Assembly: GCF_013394165.1 (NCBI RefSeq) | Contig: NZ_CP041330.1 | Span: forward strand, 2,534,501-2,598,500 | Length of the DNA: 64,000 nt | Direction of reading: 5' to 3' | From: Pseudoalteromonas sp. Scap06 | GTDB lineage: Bacteria > Pseudomonadota > Gammaproteobacteria > Enterobacterales > Alteromonadaceae | Shown here: positions 44,258-53,750 of the stretch, piece by piece | Layout of the letters: every line of letters begins with the position of its first letter | How positions within the stretch are numbered: the first letter of the stretch is position 1 | Made by a program: the position numbers and the translations under genes | The notes under the pieces: model-generated | What the model was told of the DNA's origin: nothing | The model's database searches: none | Seen by the model: only the letters and a program-made list of their open reading frames with translations

Positions 44258-45490
44258 TCACATCAACTTCCAAACCACAAACGCCATAGCAAAACCAACC
44301 AAGTACACCAAGCCTAACCAGGTTAAGCCACGCAAAAGTAGACTGTGTTTAATCGCAGGCTCTGAGCGAACTAGGCTGAAGTTAAGCCATGCAAAAACCG
44401 GTGTGGTTACAAACGCAAGCGTCATGGCAAAGGTAAGCATGGGCCCAAGAGCTGATTTAAAAAATAAGATCACCGCCATACCGGCCAATGCTTGTAATAT
44501 AAGCCACGTATTTAAGCTGTGTTTTGATTGCTTAAAACCTAGAAGTTTATGCGATTCGTTAAGTGTCCGGGCGTAACCGTCAAGCACGGTGAGTGTGGTG
44601 CCAAACATACACAAAAACGCGATGGCTGATACCAAAGGCCTTGCCCACTCGCCAATAGTAAGTGCATACATATCAATCAGCTGTTTAGCAAAGGCTACAC
44701 CGCCAAGCTCTATATTACTGCTTTGCCCATATTGCACTAACGCACCTAAACTAAAAAATACCAGCGCAAGCCCGGCAGTTAACCAATAACCTACATTAAA
44801 ATCGAATAAGCCTTGGCTTTTAGTCACACTTTGCTGAGTTTGTTTTTCTTTAAGCCACAACGAGCTCAGAGCCGAAATTTCAATAGGCGCTGGCATCCAC
44901 CCCATTAAGGCAACCATAAAGCCTAACATGGCAAGTTCATACGGTGAGGGACCAACATAGTTTACAGGCGCTACAGGGCCGTTATTTATAGCAATAATTA
45001 ATGCTGTTATGGTTGCTATAGTAAGTAGCCCCATAATAGCTTTTGCAACATTATCGAGTGCTTTAAAGTGCCCTAGTAATAATATAATTAAACACACAGC
45101 CGATATTAACCAGCACAATAAGGTAACGGGAATACTAATAGGTAATGCGTAGTGTAATAAGCTCGCAGTAAGCAACAATACGCCCGCGGTATTTACCACC
45201 GCGGCAATAATATTGAGGGCAATAAAACTGTAAAAATAGCCAGGCCCTTGGTTTTTATACCCTTCGACTAAACTATTTTTAGTAGCGAGTGTGTATTCCA
45301 TACCAAAACGAAAAAACGGGTACTTTAAAACGTTAACCACCACAATAAGCCAAAATAGCTGCCAGCCAAATAATGCGCCAGCTTGAGTCGATGCAACTAA
45401 GTGTGAGCCACCAATGGCAGCGGTAGCCATTAAAATACCTGGGCCGAGCGCTCCTAACCGAGACTTCCATGTGCTTTGTGTGTACTGCAT
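44258..45490 (-). CDS. Nramp-related membrane transporter
   Basis: The polytopic membrane protein (410 aa, about eleven hydrophobic segments) has the Nramp-type start GALGPGILMATAAIGGSHLVASTQAGALFGWQLFWLIVVVNVL. The TM1 metal-binding motif DPGN of manganese/iron Nramps is replaced by GGSH, and the TM6 MPH motif reads MPAP (GWMPAPIEISAL). It keeps the fold but not the canonical Mn/Fe ligands. It probably belongs to a divergent Nramp clade with a different substrate, such as magnesium or an organic solute. It is a single gene downstream of hpf. Confidence 0.85.
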   Translation of the reverse strand: MQYTQSTWKSRLGALGPGILMATAAIGGSHLVASTQAGALFGWQLFWLIVVVNVLKYPFFRFGMEYTLATKNSLVEGYKNQGPGYFYSFIALNIIAAVVNTAGVLLLTASLLHYALPISIPVTLLCWLISAVCLIILLLGHFKALDNVAKAIMGLLTIATITALIIAINNGPVAPVNYVGPSPYELAMLGFMVALMGWMPAPIEISALSSLWLKEKQTQQSVTKSQGLFDFNVGYWLTAGLALVFFSLGALVQYGQSSNIELGGVAFAKQLIDMYALTIGEWARPLVSAIAFLCMFGTTLTVLDGYARTLNESHKLLGFKQSKHSLNTWLILQALAGMAVILFFKSALGPMLTFAMTLAFVTTPVFAWLNFSLVRSEPAIKHSLLLRGLTWLGLVYLVGFAMAFVVWKLM

Positions 45491-45585
45491 TAACTTCTCA
45501 AATTTGGTGTGTTATGTGCTTTTATTATTAATTTTAATCATTAATAAACTGTGTGAATGCATAACTTACCTAATTTACAGACAAT

Positions 45586-45610
45586 AAAAAAGAGCCCTTA
45601 GGCTCTTTTT
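45586..45610. terminator. Terminator between hpf and the Nramp-related gene
   Basis: The stem AAAAAAGAGCC / GGCTCTTTTT is symmetrical with A and T runs and lies 23 nt after the hpf stop on the - strand. Confidence 0.88.
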
Positions 45611-45632
45611 AAAAATAACACATTGTTAGTTA

Positions 45633-45989
45633 TTAATTTAAATCCATCTCTTGGATGATTTCATGTGCTATTTCAGGTGTGGTACTTACAGGCTTTTCAT
45701 GTAAGTTCGCTTTTATTTGCCCTTTACGATGCTTTAGTGCGGCATCGAGTTTTTTAGCTGCGCTGGAAATAGCTGGGTACATAACCTCGTTTTCCCCTTT
45801 AACCGATATTCGCGCACCTTCATAATTAGTACTAATTTCTGCTTGGAACTTGTGATGCTCTTTTGAAAGAATAATGTCGAGCGCTATCAATGATGGAAAA
45901 TGACTCTCAATTTTAGAAAACTTTTCGTTAATGTGTTCTTTAATAGAATCAGTAACGTCAACATGGTGACCAGAAAGATTAATTTTCAT
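45633..45989 (-). CDS. hpf: Ribosome hibernation factor (HPF/RaiA family)
   Basis: The 118-residue ribosome-binding protein has one S30AE/HPF domain (KINLSGHHVDVTDSIKEHINEKFSKIESHF, then AEISTNYEGARISVKGENEVMYPAISSAAKKLDAALKHRK). A short acidic C-terminal tail (EIAHEIIQEMDLN) recalls E. coli YfiA/RaiA. The N-terminal half resembles HPF more than RaiA, so the choice between ribosome dimerisation and 70S inactivation is open. It is usually induced in stationary phase. Monocistronic, with a good terminator. Confidence 0.92.
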   Translation of the reverse strand: MKINLSGHHVDVTDSIKEHINEKFSKIESHFPSLIALDIILSKEHHKFQAEISTNYEGARISVKGENEVMYPAISSAAKKLDAALKHRKGQIKANLHEKPVSTTPEIAHEIIQEMDLN

Positions 45990-46122
45990 AGGGTATCCTT
46001 TTTTATGTTACCTCATAGTTAGTATTGGGGGCTAAACGAATTAACACAAGAGAAAATAGCTAAATTTAGCAATTATTTATTACCCCACCTGATTTAGATC
46101 ATTCATTTAGCATTAAGTATGC

Positions 46123-46147
46123 AAAAAGCCGCGTGATAGCGGCTTTT
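46123..46147 (-). terminator. Intrinsic terminator of ppnP
   Basis: The stem AAAAGCCGC / GCGGCTTTT is followed by a T run on the - strand, about 30 nt after the ppnP stop. Confidence 0.85.
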
Positions 46148-46179
46148 CAGAGGTGCTGATAATTCAACCAATTATGTAA

Positions 46180-46494
46180 TTAATCTGTGTATGAACAACA
46201 ATAATCTGCAAAATCACTTACTTTTACATGAAAGCTAACATTAGCATCAACATTAAATGACTCACCCGCATTAAATGTTTTCCACTCGCTTTCACCTGGT
46301 AATAACACATCCCACTGCCCTGCAAGTAATTCCATGCACTCTTTTTGGTTGGTATTAAACTCAAATTCACCGGGTTGCATAAAACCCAAGGTTTTCGCTT
46401 CACCATTTCCTAAAAGCACAGTTCGGCTTGATACTTTGCCATCAAAATATACATTGGCTTTTTTAACCACACTAACGTTATCGAACTTTGGCAT
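46180..46494 (-). CDS. ppnP: Pyrimidine/purine nucleoside phosphorylase PpnP
   Basis: The 104-residue cupin-fold enzyme phosphorolyses several nucleosides to bases and ribose 1-phosphate. It matches E. coli PpnP (YaiE, formerly DUF1255) throughout: [69 protein letters not shown] and the final DYCCSY. It is a single gene with its own terminator. Confidence 0.95.
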   Translation of the reverse strand: MPKFDNVSVVKKANVYFDGKVSSRTVLLGNGEAKTLGFMQPGEFEFNTNQKECMELLAGQWDVLLPGESEWKTFNAGESFNVDANVSFHVKVSDFADYCCSYTD

Positions 46495-46664
46495 GTTAAC
46501 TCCTGTTATTAATTTATAATTTTGCTACCTCCACAGTGCCTGATACACAAAAGCCTTGCAAGTTAAGTGCTGTGAAAATTACTCACTTAGCAGCCAAAAG
46601 ATTAAAAATGAACGACTTTATAGGGGAATTTGCTTCGAGCAACGGGCTAAACTTTTCGAACAGG

Positions 46665-46722
46665 TCTTTTAATGATTTGTGCACAAAGAGGACTATGAGA
46701 CGCTACGCTTTAGAGAAGTGAT
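46665..46722. repeat. 58-bp direct repeat, copy A
   Basis: This stretch (TTTTAATGATTTGTGCACAA near its start) recurs imperfectly at 46801-46858. The gap between ppnP and tkt (46495-46929) holds these two copies and the tkt terminator. No gene-like frame is convincing there. Confidence 0.7.
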
Positions 46723-46800
46723 CAAACAGCAGAATTGACTTTGTAATTTAGGTTTTGTATTGCCTCATTTTCTTCTCATTTACTTCTCTGTGTTCAAATA

Positions 46801-46858
46801 AATTTTTAATGATTTATGCACAAAGAGGGCTAGAAACACTGCGCTTTAGAGGCAGTGA
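46801..46858. repeat. 58-bp direct repeat, copy B
   Basis: This is the second copy of the segment at 46665. It contains the self-complementary CACTGC / GCAGTG hairpin, and its ACAAAGAG pairs with CTCTGTG just upstream, so it could fold as RNA or be a small repeat family member. Confidence 0.7.
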
Positions 46859-46874
46859 TAAAAGTACAACTCAT

Positions 46875-46913
46875 AAAAAAGCCCGCTCTGTTTTACACAG
46901 CGCGGGCTTTTTT
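46875..46913 (-). terminator. Intrinsic terminator of tkt
   Basis: The stem AAAAAAGCCCGC / GCGGGCTTTTTT has A/T runs on both sides and lies 17 nt after the tkt stop. Confidence 0.92.
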
Positions 46914-46929
46914 ATGTTAAAGCAGTCGC

Positions 46930-48921
46930 TTAAAACAATGCGTTTGCTTTGTTAACGATGTTTTCTACGGTGAAGCCGAAGAATTCAAATAGCTCGTTAG
47001 CTGGTGCCGACTCGCCAAAGGTGGTCATACCGACTACGGCGCCATTTAGACCTACGTACTTGTACCAGTAATCAGCAATACCCGCTTCAATCGCTACGCG
47101 ACGTGAAACGCTTGCTGGTAATACGCTTTCTTTGTACTCAGGCGATTGATCTTCAAACGCATCAGTACACGGCATAGATACAACACGTACCTTTTTACCC
47201 TGCGCACGTAGCTCTTTCGCAGAGTCTTGCGCTAGTTGTACTTCAGAGCCGGTAGCAATAAGAATAAGCTCTGGGTTGCCGTCACAACTTAGGATGTAAC
47301 CACCCTTTTTAACGTCGCTTAATTGCTGTGCATCACGTGCTTGTTGCTCTAAGCCTTGGCGAGTAAAGATTAATGATGTAGGACCGTCTTTACGTTCAAT
47401 AGCTTGTTGCCATGCAATTGCCGATTCAACTTGGTCACATGGGCGCCAATTGTAAAGGTTAGGCGTTAAACGCATGCTGGCAATTTGCTCTACAGGTTGG
47501 TGAGTTGGACCATCTTCACCTAAACCAATTGAATCGTGCGTGTATACAAAAATGCTTGGTTGCTTCATTAATGCAGCCATACGAACCGCGTTGCGTGCGT
47601 ATTCCATAAACATTAAGAACGTTGCACCGTAAGGAATAAAGCCTTTATGAAGTGCAATACCATTCATAATTGCCGACATACCAAACTCACGCACACCGTA
47701 GTAAACGTAGTTACCACTTGCATCGTCTGCCGTTAAGCCTTTAGAGCCATCCCAAATTGTTAAGTTTGAACCTGCTAAATCGGCAGAGCCACCCATAAAC
47801 TCAGGTAGTAACGGACCAAATGCGTTTAATGCATTTTGCGATGCTTTACGTGATGCTGGATTTGCTGGGTTTGCTTGTAACTGCTCAATATACGCTTGTG
47901 ACTTTTCAGCCCAATCAGCGGGTAAATCTGAATTTGTACGGCGTTTGTATTCAGCTGCTAGCTCTGGGAATGCTTGCTCGTAGGCAGCAAATTTCTCATC
48001 CCAGCTTGCTTCAAGCTGTTGGCCTTTTTCTTTGTTATCCCACTGTGCATAAATGTCAGCAGGGATTTCAAATGCATCACCCGTCCAACCTAAGAACTCG
48101 CGAGATGCTTTAATTTCGTCATCACCTAATGGTGCGCCATGACAATCGTGGCTACCTGATTTATTAGGTGAGCCATATCCAATTACTGTTTTACAACAAA
48201 TTAGCGTTGGTTTGTCAGTCACGCTTTTTGCTTCGCTAATTGCAGCACTTACAGCATCGCTGTTGTGGCCATCAACGTCGCTAATTACATGCCAGCCGTA
48301 TGCTTTAAAACGTGCTGGTGTGTCATCGCTAAACCAGCCTTCAACTTCACCGTCGATTGAAATGCCGTTGTCATCCCAAAATGCCACTAACTTGCCTAGG
48401 CCTAATGTGCCAGCAAGCGAACAGGCTTCATGAGAAATACCTTCCATTAAACAACCATCACCCATAAATGCGTAAGTGTGGTGATCAACAATGTCATGGC
48501 CTTCACGGTTAAATTGAGCGGCTAATGCTTTTTCAGCAATTGCCATACCTACGGCATTTGTGATCCCTTGACCTAATGGACCCGTAGTGGTCTCAATTCC
48601 TGGCGCGTATCCATATTCTGGGTGGCCTGGTGTTTTAGAGTGCATTTGGCGGAAGTTTTTAATTTCGTCCAGTGGTAAATCATAACCACTTAAATGCAAT
48701 AGAGAATAAATTAGCATTGAACCGTGACCATTTGAGAGTATAAATCGATCTCGGTCAGCCCACTCTGGATTTGTTGGGTTATGTTTTAGATAATCGCGCC
48801 ATAATACTTCTGCGATATCAGCCATGCCCATAGGGGCTCCAGGGTGACCAGATTTGGCCTTTTGTACTGCGTCCATTGACAAGACGCGAATAGCATTTGC
48901 AAGTTCTTTGCGAGATGGCAT
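46930..48921 (-). CDS. tkt: Transketolase
   Basis: Transketolase (663 aa, identical in length to E. coli TktA) moves two-carbon units in the pentose phosphate pathway with thiamine diphosphate. The N-terminal [18 protein letters not shown], the diphosphate-binding motif [56 protein letters not shown] in the pyrimidine domain and the C-terminal [14 protein letters not shown] are all intact. It is divergent from metK across a 265-bp gap in which both promoters must lie; I see no riboswitch there. Confidence 0.98.
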   Translation of the reverse strand: MPSRKELANAIRVLSMDAVQKAKSGHPGAPMGMADIAEVLWRDYLKHNPTNPEWADRDRFILSNGHGSMLIYSLLHLSGYDLPLDEIKNFRQMHSKTPGHPEYGYAPGIETTTGPLGQGITNAVGMAIAEKALAAQFNREGHDIVDHHTYAFMGDGCLMEGISHEACSLAGTLGLGKLVAFWDDNGISIDGEVEGWFSDDTPARFKAYGWHVISDVDGHNSDAVSAAISEAKSVTDKPTLICCKTVIGYGSPNKSGSHDCHGAPLGDDEIKASREFLGWTGDAFEIPADIYAQWDNKEKGQQLEASWDEKFAAYEQAFPELAAEYKRRTNSDLPADWAEKSQAYIEQLQANPANPASRKASQNALNAFGPLLPEFMGGSADLAGSNLTIWDGSKGLTADDASGNYVYYGVREFGMSAIMNGIALHKGFIPYGATFLMFMEYARNAVRMAALMKQPSIFVYTHDSIGLGEDGPTHQPVEQIASMRLTPNLYNWRPCDQVESAIAWQQAIERKDGPTSLIFTRQGLEQQARDAQQLSDVKKGGYILSCDGNPELILIATGSEVQLAQDSAKELRAQGKKVRVVSMPCTDAFEDQSPEYKESVLPASVSRRVAIEAGIADYWYKYVGLNGAVVGMTTFGESAPANELFEFFGFTVENIVNKANALF

Positions 48922-49186
48922 GAATTCTCCTACCTTTATATGTATTTGCGCGGGTATTTATATACCTCCATTCTTACTTATTGTAGGGGCTGTGTGCAAT
49001 TAAAAACCCATAAAAATAGGACATTATGAATATTTTTTAAGAACCTTTTACTATTATATATTTTATTTAGACGTCTAGGCGTAAAAAAACTATGCAAGTT
49101 CGCTTGTTTTAGATAAAATACGCGCCTTAATTTTTTAGCGCTAATACCGACGTTTGTGAAGCGCAATATTTGTGAGCATAATTACA

Positions 49187-50338
49187 ATGGCAAAACATTT
49201 ATTTACTTCTGAATCTGTTTCTGAAGGTCATCCGGATAAAATCGCCGATCAAATTTCTGATGCGGTACTTGATGCTATCCTAGAGCAAGACTCTCATGCC
49301 CGTGTAGCGTGTGAAACTTACGTTAAAACCGGTATGGTTATGGTTGGTGGTGAAATCACTACTAGCGCATGGGTTGATATCGAAGAAATTACACGTAAAA
49401 CAGTACGTGAAATTGGTTACACACACTCAGATATGGGCTTTGATGCCGATTCGTGTGCAATTTTAAACACTATTGGTAAACAGTCTCCAGACATTAACCA
49501 AGGTGTTGACCGTACAAGCCCTGAAGAGCAAGGCGCTGGCGACCAAGGCTTAATGTTTGGTTACGCATGTAACGAAACTGAAGTATTAATGCCTGCTCCA
49601 ATTACTTATTCTCACCGTTTAGTGCAGCGTCAAGCTGAAGTTCGTAAAAGCGGCGAGCTTAACTGGTTACGTCCAGATGCAAAATCACAAGTTACATTTG
49701 CATACGAAAATGGCAAGCCAGTAGGTATTGATGCCGTTGTACTTTCTACTCAGCACAGCGAAGATGTATCGCAAAATGACTTAGTAGAAGCGGTAATGGA
49801 AACAATTATTAAGCCAGTACTTCCTGCTGAGCTTATTACTAGCGCAACTAAATTTTTCATTAACCCAACGGGTCGTTTTGTTATTGGTGGCCCAATGGGT
49901 GACTGTGGTTTAACTGGTCGTAAAATCATTGTAGATACATACGGTGGCATGGCTCGTCACGGTGGTGGTGCTTTCTCTGGTAAAGATCCATCAAAAGTTG
50001 ACCGCTCAGCGGCTTATGCTGCACGTTACGTTGCTAAAAACATTGTTGCTGCAGGCCTTGCTGATAAGTGTGAACTTCAAGTGTCTTACGCTATTGGTGT
50101 TGCAGAGCCTACTTCTATCAGTGTTGAAACATTTGGCACAGGTAAATTAGAAGAAGCGCGTTTAATTGAACTTATTCGTGAACACTTTGACTTACGCCCT
50201 TACGGTCTAATTCAAATGCTTGATCTTGAGCGCCCTATTTATCTTCCAACAGCGGCTTACGGCCACTTTGGTCGTGACGAATTCCCATGGGAACGCACAG
50301 ATAAAGCAGACGCACTTCGCGCAGCAGCTGGTCTATAA
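49187..50338 (+). CDS. metK: S-adenosylmethionine synthetase
   Basis: MetK (383 aa) makes S-adenosylmethionine from methionine and ATP. Motifs are [24 protein letters not shown], the [12 protein letters not shown] hexapeptide region, and the P-loop-like [34 protein letters not shown]. The C-terminal [24 protein letters not shown] follows. A GTG five codons earlier is possible, but the ATG at 49187 is the family start. A clean terminator follows. Confidence 0.98.
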   Translation: MAKHLFTSESVSEGHPDKIADQISDAVLDAILEQDSHARVACETYVKTGMVMVGGEITTSAWVDIEEITRKTVREIGYTHSDMGFDADSCAILNTIGKQSPDINQGVDRTSPEEQGAGDQGLMFGYACNETEVLMPAPITYSHRLVQRQAEVRKSGELNWLRPDAKSQVTFAYENGKPVGIDAVVLSTQHSEDVSQNDLVEAVMETIIKPVLPAELITSATKFFINPTGRFVIGGPMGDCGLTGRKIIVDTYGGMARHGGGAFSGKDPSKVDRSAAYAARYVAKNIVAAGLADKCELQVSYAIGVAEPTSISVETFGTGKLEEARLIELIREHFDLRPYGLIQMLDLERPIYLPTAAYGHFGRDEFPWERTDKADALRAAAGL

Positions 50339-50356
50339 GCCACTTAGCTAATATTT

Positions 50357-50382
50357 AAACGGCCCTTTTTAGGGCCGTTTTG
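50357..50382 (+). terminator. Intrinsic terminator of metK
   Basis: The stem AAACGGCCC / GGGCCGTTT with a T loop is followed by TTG; it lies 19 nt after the metK stop. Confidence 0.9.
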
Positions 50383-50477
50383 CTATGTGTACTAAGTTAG
50401 TCGTAAAACAGTCTCGAACTGTTTAACATTTTAGGTATATACTCTGCTTATACAATAAAGCGTATTAGGGATAAAAA

Positions 50478-51023
50478 ATGGCCGACAATTTTCGTGTTAT
50501 ATTTGTAGGACTTGCAGAAGGTGCAGACAGCCAAGCAGTGACCACTGCACTGACAGAAAAGCTGAAAACCTCGCCAGAAAAAGTGGCTGCTTTTTTTGAT
50601 GGCAAACCGTTATTTGCCCCTTGCCCCAAAGATAAAGCACTCAAGCAAGCTAAGTTACTTTCAACGCTGGGGATTAAAAGCAAACTTCAGCAAGCTGCGG
50701 CTACACAAACGGCACCTCAAACAGCTTACGACAGCCAGCGAGATCAGCGCTTATTTGACGCCCTAGATTACATTACCAGTAGCCTAATTCGCCTTGAAGA
50801 AAAACTAGAAGATATTGAGCAACGCCTCCCTGAAGTTGAATTATCATTACCTGATGAAAACAATGAAGTATGGGAAGATGACGATTTAATGCTTGATGAG
50901 CCCCTCTCTACTGAGCCCAAAAAACGCGGCAACCTTGTTTTATATTCGCTGATTTCTACAGCCGTAATATTGCTTATTGTACTTGCTATGTACTTATTAT
51001 TTCCTAATTTATTCTCTTTTTAA
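50478..51023 (+). CDS. Tail-anchored hypothetical protein
   Basis: The 181-residue protein has an N-terminal alpha/beta segment with a repeated KxxAxxF pattern (FRVIFVGLAEGADSQAVTTALTEKL...KAAAFF-like). A short coiled coil follows (about 90-115; LDYITSSLIRLEEKLEDIEQRL), then an acidic stretch (DENNEVWEDDDLMLDEP). A single C-terminal transmembrane helix (LVLYSLISTAVILLIVLAMYLLFP) ends the chain 5 residues before the stop. This architecture implies a cytoplasmic domain anchored in the inner membrane by its tail. No family recognised. It is 18 nt upstream of the cyclo-ligase gene, so probably the same transcript. Confidence 0.72.
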   Translation: MADNFRVIFVGLAEGADSQAVTTALTEKLKTSPEKVAAFFDGKPLFAPCPKDKALKQAKLLSTLGIKSKLQQAAATQTAPQTAYDSQRDQRLFDALDYITSSLIRLEEKLEDIEQRLPEVELSLPDENNEVWEDDDLMLDEPLSTEPKKRGNLVLYSLISTAVILLIVLAMYLLFPNLFSF

Positions 51024-51041
51024 TTACGGTTAAGCTATTTA

Positions 51042-51638
51042 ATGAGTAATAATCGCGCACAAATAAGACACGATATTCGTAAAGCACGTAATAACCTATC
51101 AAAAAAACAGCAAGAATTAGCCGCCGAATCGCTTAAAGTGAATTTTATTCAACACTTAAAAAGCATAAATTCGGCCAAAAAAAGTCATATCGCGCTTTAT
51201 TTAAGTAATGATGGAGAATTAGATACCTCATTGTTAATTAATGAATTATGGAACACTGACCAGGCTATTTACTTGCCCGTAATTCATCCATTTAATGGGG
51301 CTAATTTACTATTTCAACGCTATGAAAAAAACTCACCCATGAGAGCAAATCGCTATGGTATCTTGGAGCCTAAGTTGAACTGCTCTCAAATATGCCCCTT
51401 ACCTGAGCTTGATTACGTTCTAATGCCATTAGTGGCATTTGATAAATTTGGTAATCGCCTTGGAATGGGAGGTGGGTTTTACGATAGAACATTGGCACGT
51501 TTATACGAACAACACTGGCAACAACCGCAACTTATTGGCCTCGCACATGCGTGCCAACAAGTCGATGAGTTACCGATTGAATCGTGGGATGTACCACTAA
51601 AAACGATCATAACACCCGATAAAATCTACTGTTGGTAA
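51042..51638 (+). CDS. ygfA: 5-formyltetrahydrofolate cyclo-ligase
   Basis: The 198-residue enzyme converts 5-formyl-THF to 5,10-methenyl-THF using ATP, the only route for re-use of that folate form. The N-terminal IRHDIRKARNNLS basic motif, the phosphate-binding PLVAFDKFGNRLGMGGGFYDRTLARL and the final DVPLKTIITPDKIY are characteristic. It matches the YgfA/MTHFS family in length and ends. With purU elsewhere in this window it serves the one-carbon pool. rpiA follows after 52 nt. Confidence 0.95.
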   Translation: MSNNRAQIRHDIRKARNNLSKKQQELAAESLKVNFIQHLKSINSAKKSHIALYLSNDGELDTSLLINELWNTDQAIYLPVIHPFNGANLLFQRYEKNSPMRANRYGILEPKLNCSQICPLPELDYVLMPLVAFDKFGNRLGMGGGFYDRTLARLYEQHWQQPQLIGLAHACQQVDELPIESWDVPLKTIITPDKIYCW

Positions 51639-51690
51639 CAACTAACCTTGTAAACTAACAGCCTATTTTGACACCAATGAGCAGACAACA

Positions 51691-52344
51691 ATGACACAAG
51701 ATGAATTAAAAAAAGCAGCTGCGTGGGCTGCACTCGAGTTTGTAAAAGAAAACACCATAGTAGGTGTAGGTACAGGCTCAACCGTTAATCACTTTATTGA
51801 TGCCCTAGGCACAGTTAAAGACACCATCGTTGGTGCAGTATCAAGTTCAGAAGCATCTACAGCGCGCTTAAAAGAGCTTGGCATAGAAGTGTTTGAGCTT
51901 AACGATGTAGCAGCACTTGATGTATACGTTGATGGCGCAGATGAAATTAACGCCTTAAATGAAATGATCAAAGGCGGCGGTGCGGCGCTTACCCGCGAAA
52001 AAATAGTGGCAGCTGTAGCAAAACAGTTTGTATGTATTGTTGATGATACAAAACTAGTCGATACCTTAGGAGACTTCCCTCTTCCGGTTGAAGTTATTCC
52101 GATGGCACGTAGCTACGTTGCCCGTGAATTATTAAAACTAGGTGGTGACCCAGTTTATCGCCAAGGTGTAGTAACCGATAACGGCAACGTTATTTTAGAT
52201 GTACATAATTTAAAAATTACCCATGCTAAACAGCTTGAAACACAAATAAATCAAATTGTTGGCGTAGTCACCAACGGCCTATTTGCAGAGCGCGGTGCTG
52301 ATAAAGTAATTATCGGCACTAAAAATGGGCCACAAATTAAATAG
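51691..52344 (+). CDS. rpiA: Ribose-5-phosphate isomerase A
   Basis: RpiA (217 aa) interconverts ribulose 5-phosphate and ribose 5-phosphate. The phosphate loop [16 protein letters not shown], the catalytic region [43 protein letters not shown] (Asp, Glu, Lys) and the end [32 protein letters not shown] are all present. It lies 10 nt upstream of serA on the same strand. The E. coli chromosome also has rpiA next to serA, so the order is conserved. Confidence 0.98.
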   Translation: MTQDELKKAAAWAALEFVKENTIVGVGTGSTVNHFIDALGTVKDTIVGAVSSSEASTARLKELGIEVFELNDVAALDVYVDGADEINALNEMIKGGGAALTREKIVAAVAKQFVCIVDDTKLVDTLGDFPLPVEVIPMARSYVARELLKLGGDPVYRQGVVTDNGNVILDVHNLKITHAKQLETQINQIVGVVTNGLFAERGADKVIIGTKNGPQIK

Positions 52345-52353
52345 GATATGGTT

Positions 52354-53583
52354 ATGAGTAAGGTATCGTTAGCAAAAGACAAAATTAAAATTCTCTTGCT
52401 TGAAGGTGTTCACCAAAGCGCTGTTGAAACGCTAAAACGTAACGGTTATAGCAATATCGACTACGTTAAAACATCGTTGCCAGAGGACGAACTTATAGAG
52501 CGCATTAAAGATGTGCACTTTGTAGGGCTTCGTTCTCGTACTCATATTAACGAATCTGTATTAAACGCAGCTGAAAAGCTAGTTGCTGTAGGTTGTTTTT
52601 GTATTGGCACAAACCAAGTAGATTTAAACGCAGCGCGTGAGCGTGGTATTGCGGTATTTAATGCACCGTTTTCAAATACTCGCTCTGTAGCTGAGCTTGT
52701 ACTTGGTGAAATATTGCTGTTATTACGTGGTATTCCACAGCGTAATGCCGCTGCCCATCGTGGCGGCTGGTTAAAAACAGCTAATGGCTCGTTTGAAGCA
52801 CGCGGCAAAACCTTAGGTATTATTGGTTACGGTCACATTGGAACTCAGTTAGGTATTATGGCTGAAAATATTGGTATGAACGTGGAGTATTACGACATTG
52901 AAGACAAACTATCTTTAGGTAATGCTACACAAGTACATAACTTAACGCAGCTGTTGCAACGCGCTGATATTATTAGCTTACATGTTCCAGAGACACCGCA
53001 AACTAAAAACCTAATTGGTACAGCAGAGCTTGCCGTGATGAAGCAAGGGTCTATTTTAATTAATGCTTCTCGCGGTACTGTGGTTGACATTAACGCCCTA
53101 GCTGAAGCACTAACAGAGAAGAAACTTAGCGGTGCAGCCATTGATGTATTCCCAGTTGAGCCTAAATCAAACGATGAAGAGTTTATTTCGCCACTACGTG
53201 AATTCGACAACGTTATTTTAACGCCGCACATTGGGGGTTCTACTCAAGAAGCACAGGAAAACATTGGTATTGAAGTAGCAGGTAAACTCGCTAAGTACTC
53301 AGATAATGGCTCAACCATTACTGCAGTTAACTTCCCTGAAGTATCATTGCCTGAACTTGCCAACCGTAGCCGCTTGCTACACGTGCATCACAACCGCCCT
53401 GGCGTGCTAACGCAAATTAACCAAGCGTTTGCTCAGCACGGTATTAATATTGCCGCACAGTACTTACAAACGGATGAAGCGATTGGTTACGTGGTTATTG
53501 ACGTAGATACCGTTCAATCTGAAGTAGCACTAAAAGAACTTAGTGCCGTTGAGGGCACAATTAGAGCTCGTATTCTTCACTAA
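52354..53583 (+). CDS. serA: D-3-phosphoglycerate dehydrogenase
   Basis: SerA (409 aa) oxidises 3-phosphoglycerate, the first step of serine synthesis. It has a substrate/nucleotide domain with GKTLGIIGYGHIGTQLGIMAENIGMNVEYYDIE and the catalytic Arg/Glu/His in INASRGTVVDINAL, SGAAIDVFPVEP and LTPHIGGST. A C-terminal ACT domain (LLHVHHNRPGVLTQINQAFAQHGINIAAQYLQT) mediates serine feedback inhibition. The ATG at 52354 has AGGA 7 nt upstream; the ATG at 52348 is too close to it. serB, the last step, is at the far end of the window. Confidence 0.98.
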   Translation: MSKVSLAKDKIKILLLEGVHQSAVETLKRNGYSNIDYVKTSLPEDELIERIKDVHFVGLRSRTHINESVLNAAEKLVAVGCFCIGTNQVDLNAARERGIAVFNAPFSNTRSVAELVLGEILLLLRGIPQRNAAAHRGGWLKTANGSFEARGKTLGIIGYGHIGTQLGIMAENIGMNVEYYDIEDKLSLGNATQVHNLTQLLQRADIISLHVPETPQTKNLIGTAELAVMKQGSILINASRGTVVDINALAEALTEKKLSGAAIDVFPVEPKSNDEEFISPLREFDNVILTPHIGGSTQEAQENIGIEVAGKLAKYSDNGSTITAVNFPEVSLPELANRSRLLHVHHNRPGVLTQINQAFAQHGINIAAQYLQTDEAIGYVVIDVDTVQSEVALKELSAVEGTIRARILH

Positions 53584-53587
53584 ATAA

Positions 53588-53706
53588 TCAGCTATCAGCT
53601 ATCAGCTATCAGCTATCAGCTATCAGCTATCAGCTATCAGCTATCAGCTATCAGCTATCAGCTATCAGCTATCAGCTATCAGCTATCAGCTATCAGCTAT
53701 CAGCTA
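53588..53706. repeat. Perfect 17-copy heptanucleotide tandem repeat
   Basis: The unit TCAGCTA is repeated exactly 17 times without a mismatch (119 bp). It starts 5 nt after the serA stop and ends just before the terminator. Each unit contains the self-complementary AGCT. Confidence 0.97.
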
Positions 53707-53710
53707 AAAT

Positions 53711-53750
53711 AATAAAAGCCGTACTTGAATAATCAAGTACGGCTTTTATT
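53711..53750. terminator. Bidirectional terminator between serA and the GGDEF gene
   Basis: The perfect 15-bp stem AAAAGCCGTACTTGA / TCAAGTACGGCTTTT is flanked by A and T runs. It serves serA on one strand and the propeller-GGDEF gene on the other. Confidence 0.95.

Noticed and set aside
45491..45632. Manganese riboswitch upstream of the Nramp-related gene
   Set aside because: Only the hpf terminator hairpin is visible; the yybP-type core is absent.
48922..49186. SAM or other riboswitch upstream of metK
   Set aside because: No recognisable conserved core or paired helices were found; the stretch is AT-rich and shared with the divergent tkt promoter.
53588..53706. CRISPR-like array
   Set aside because: The 7-bp units are contiguous with no spacers; it is a simple tandem repeat, and no cas gene is present.
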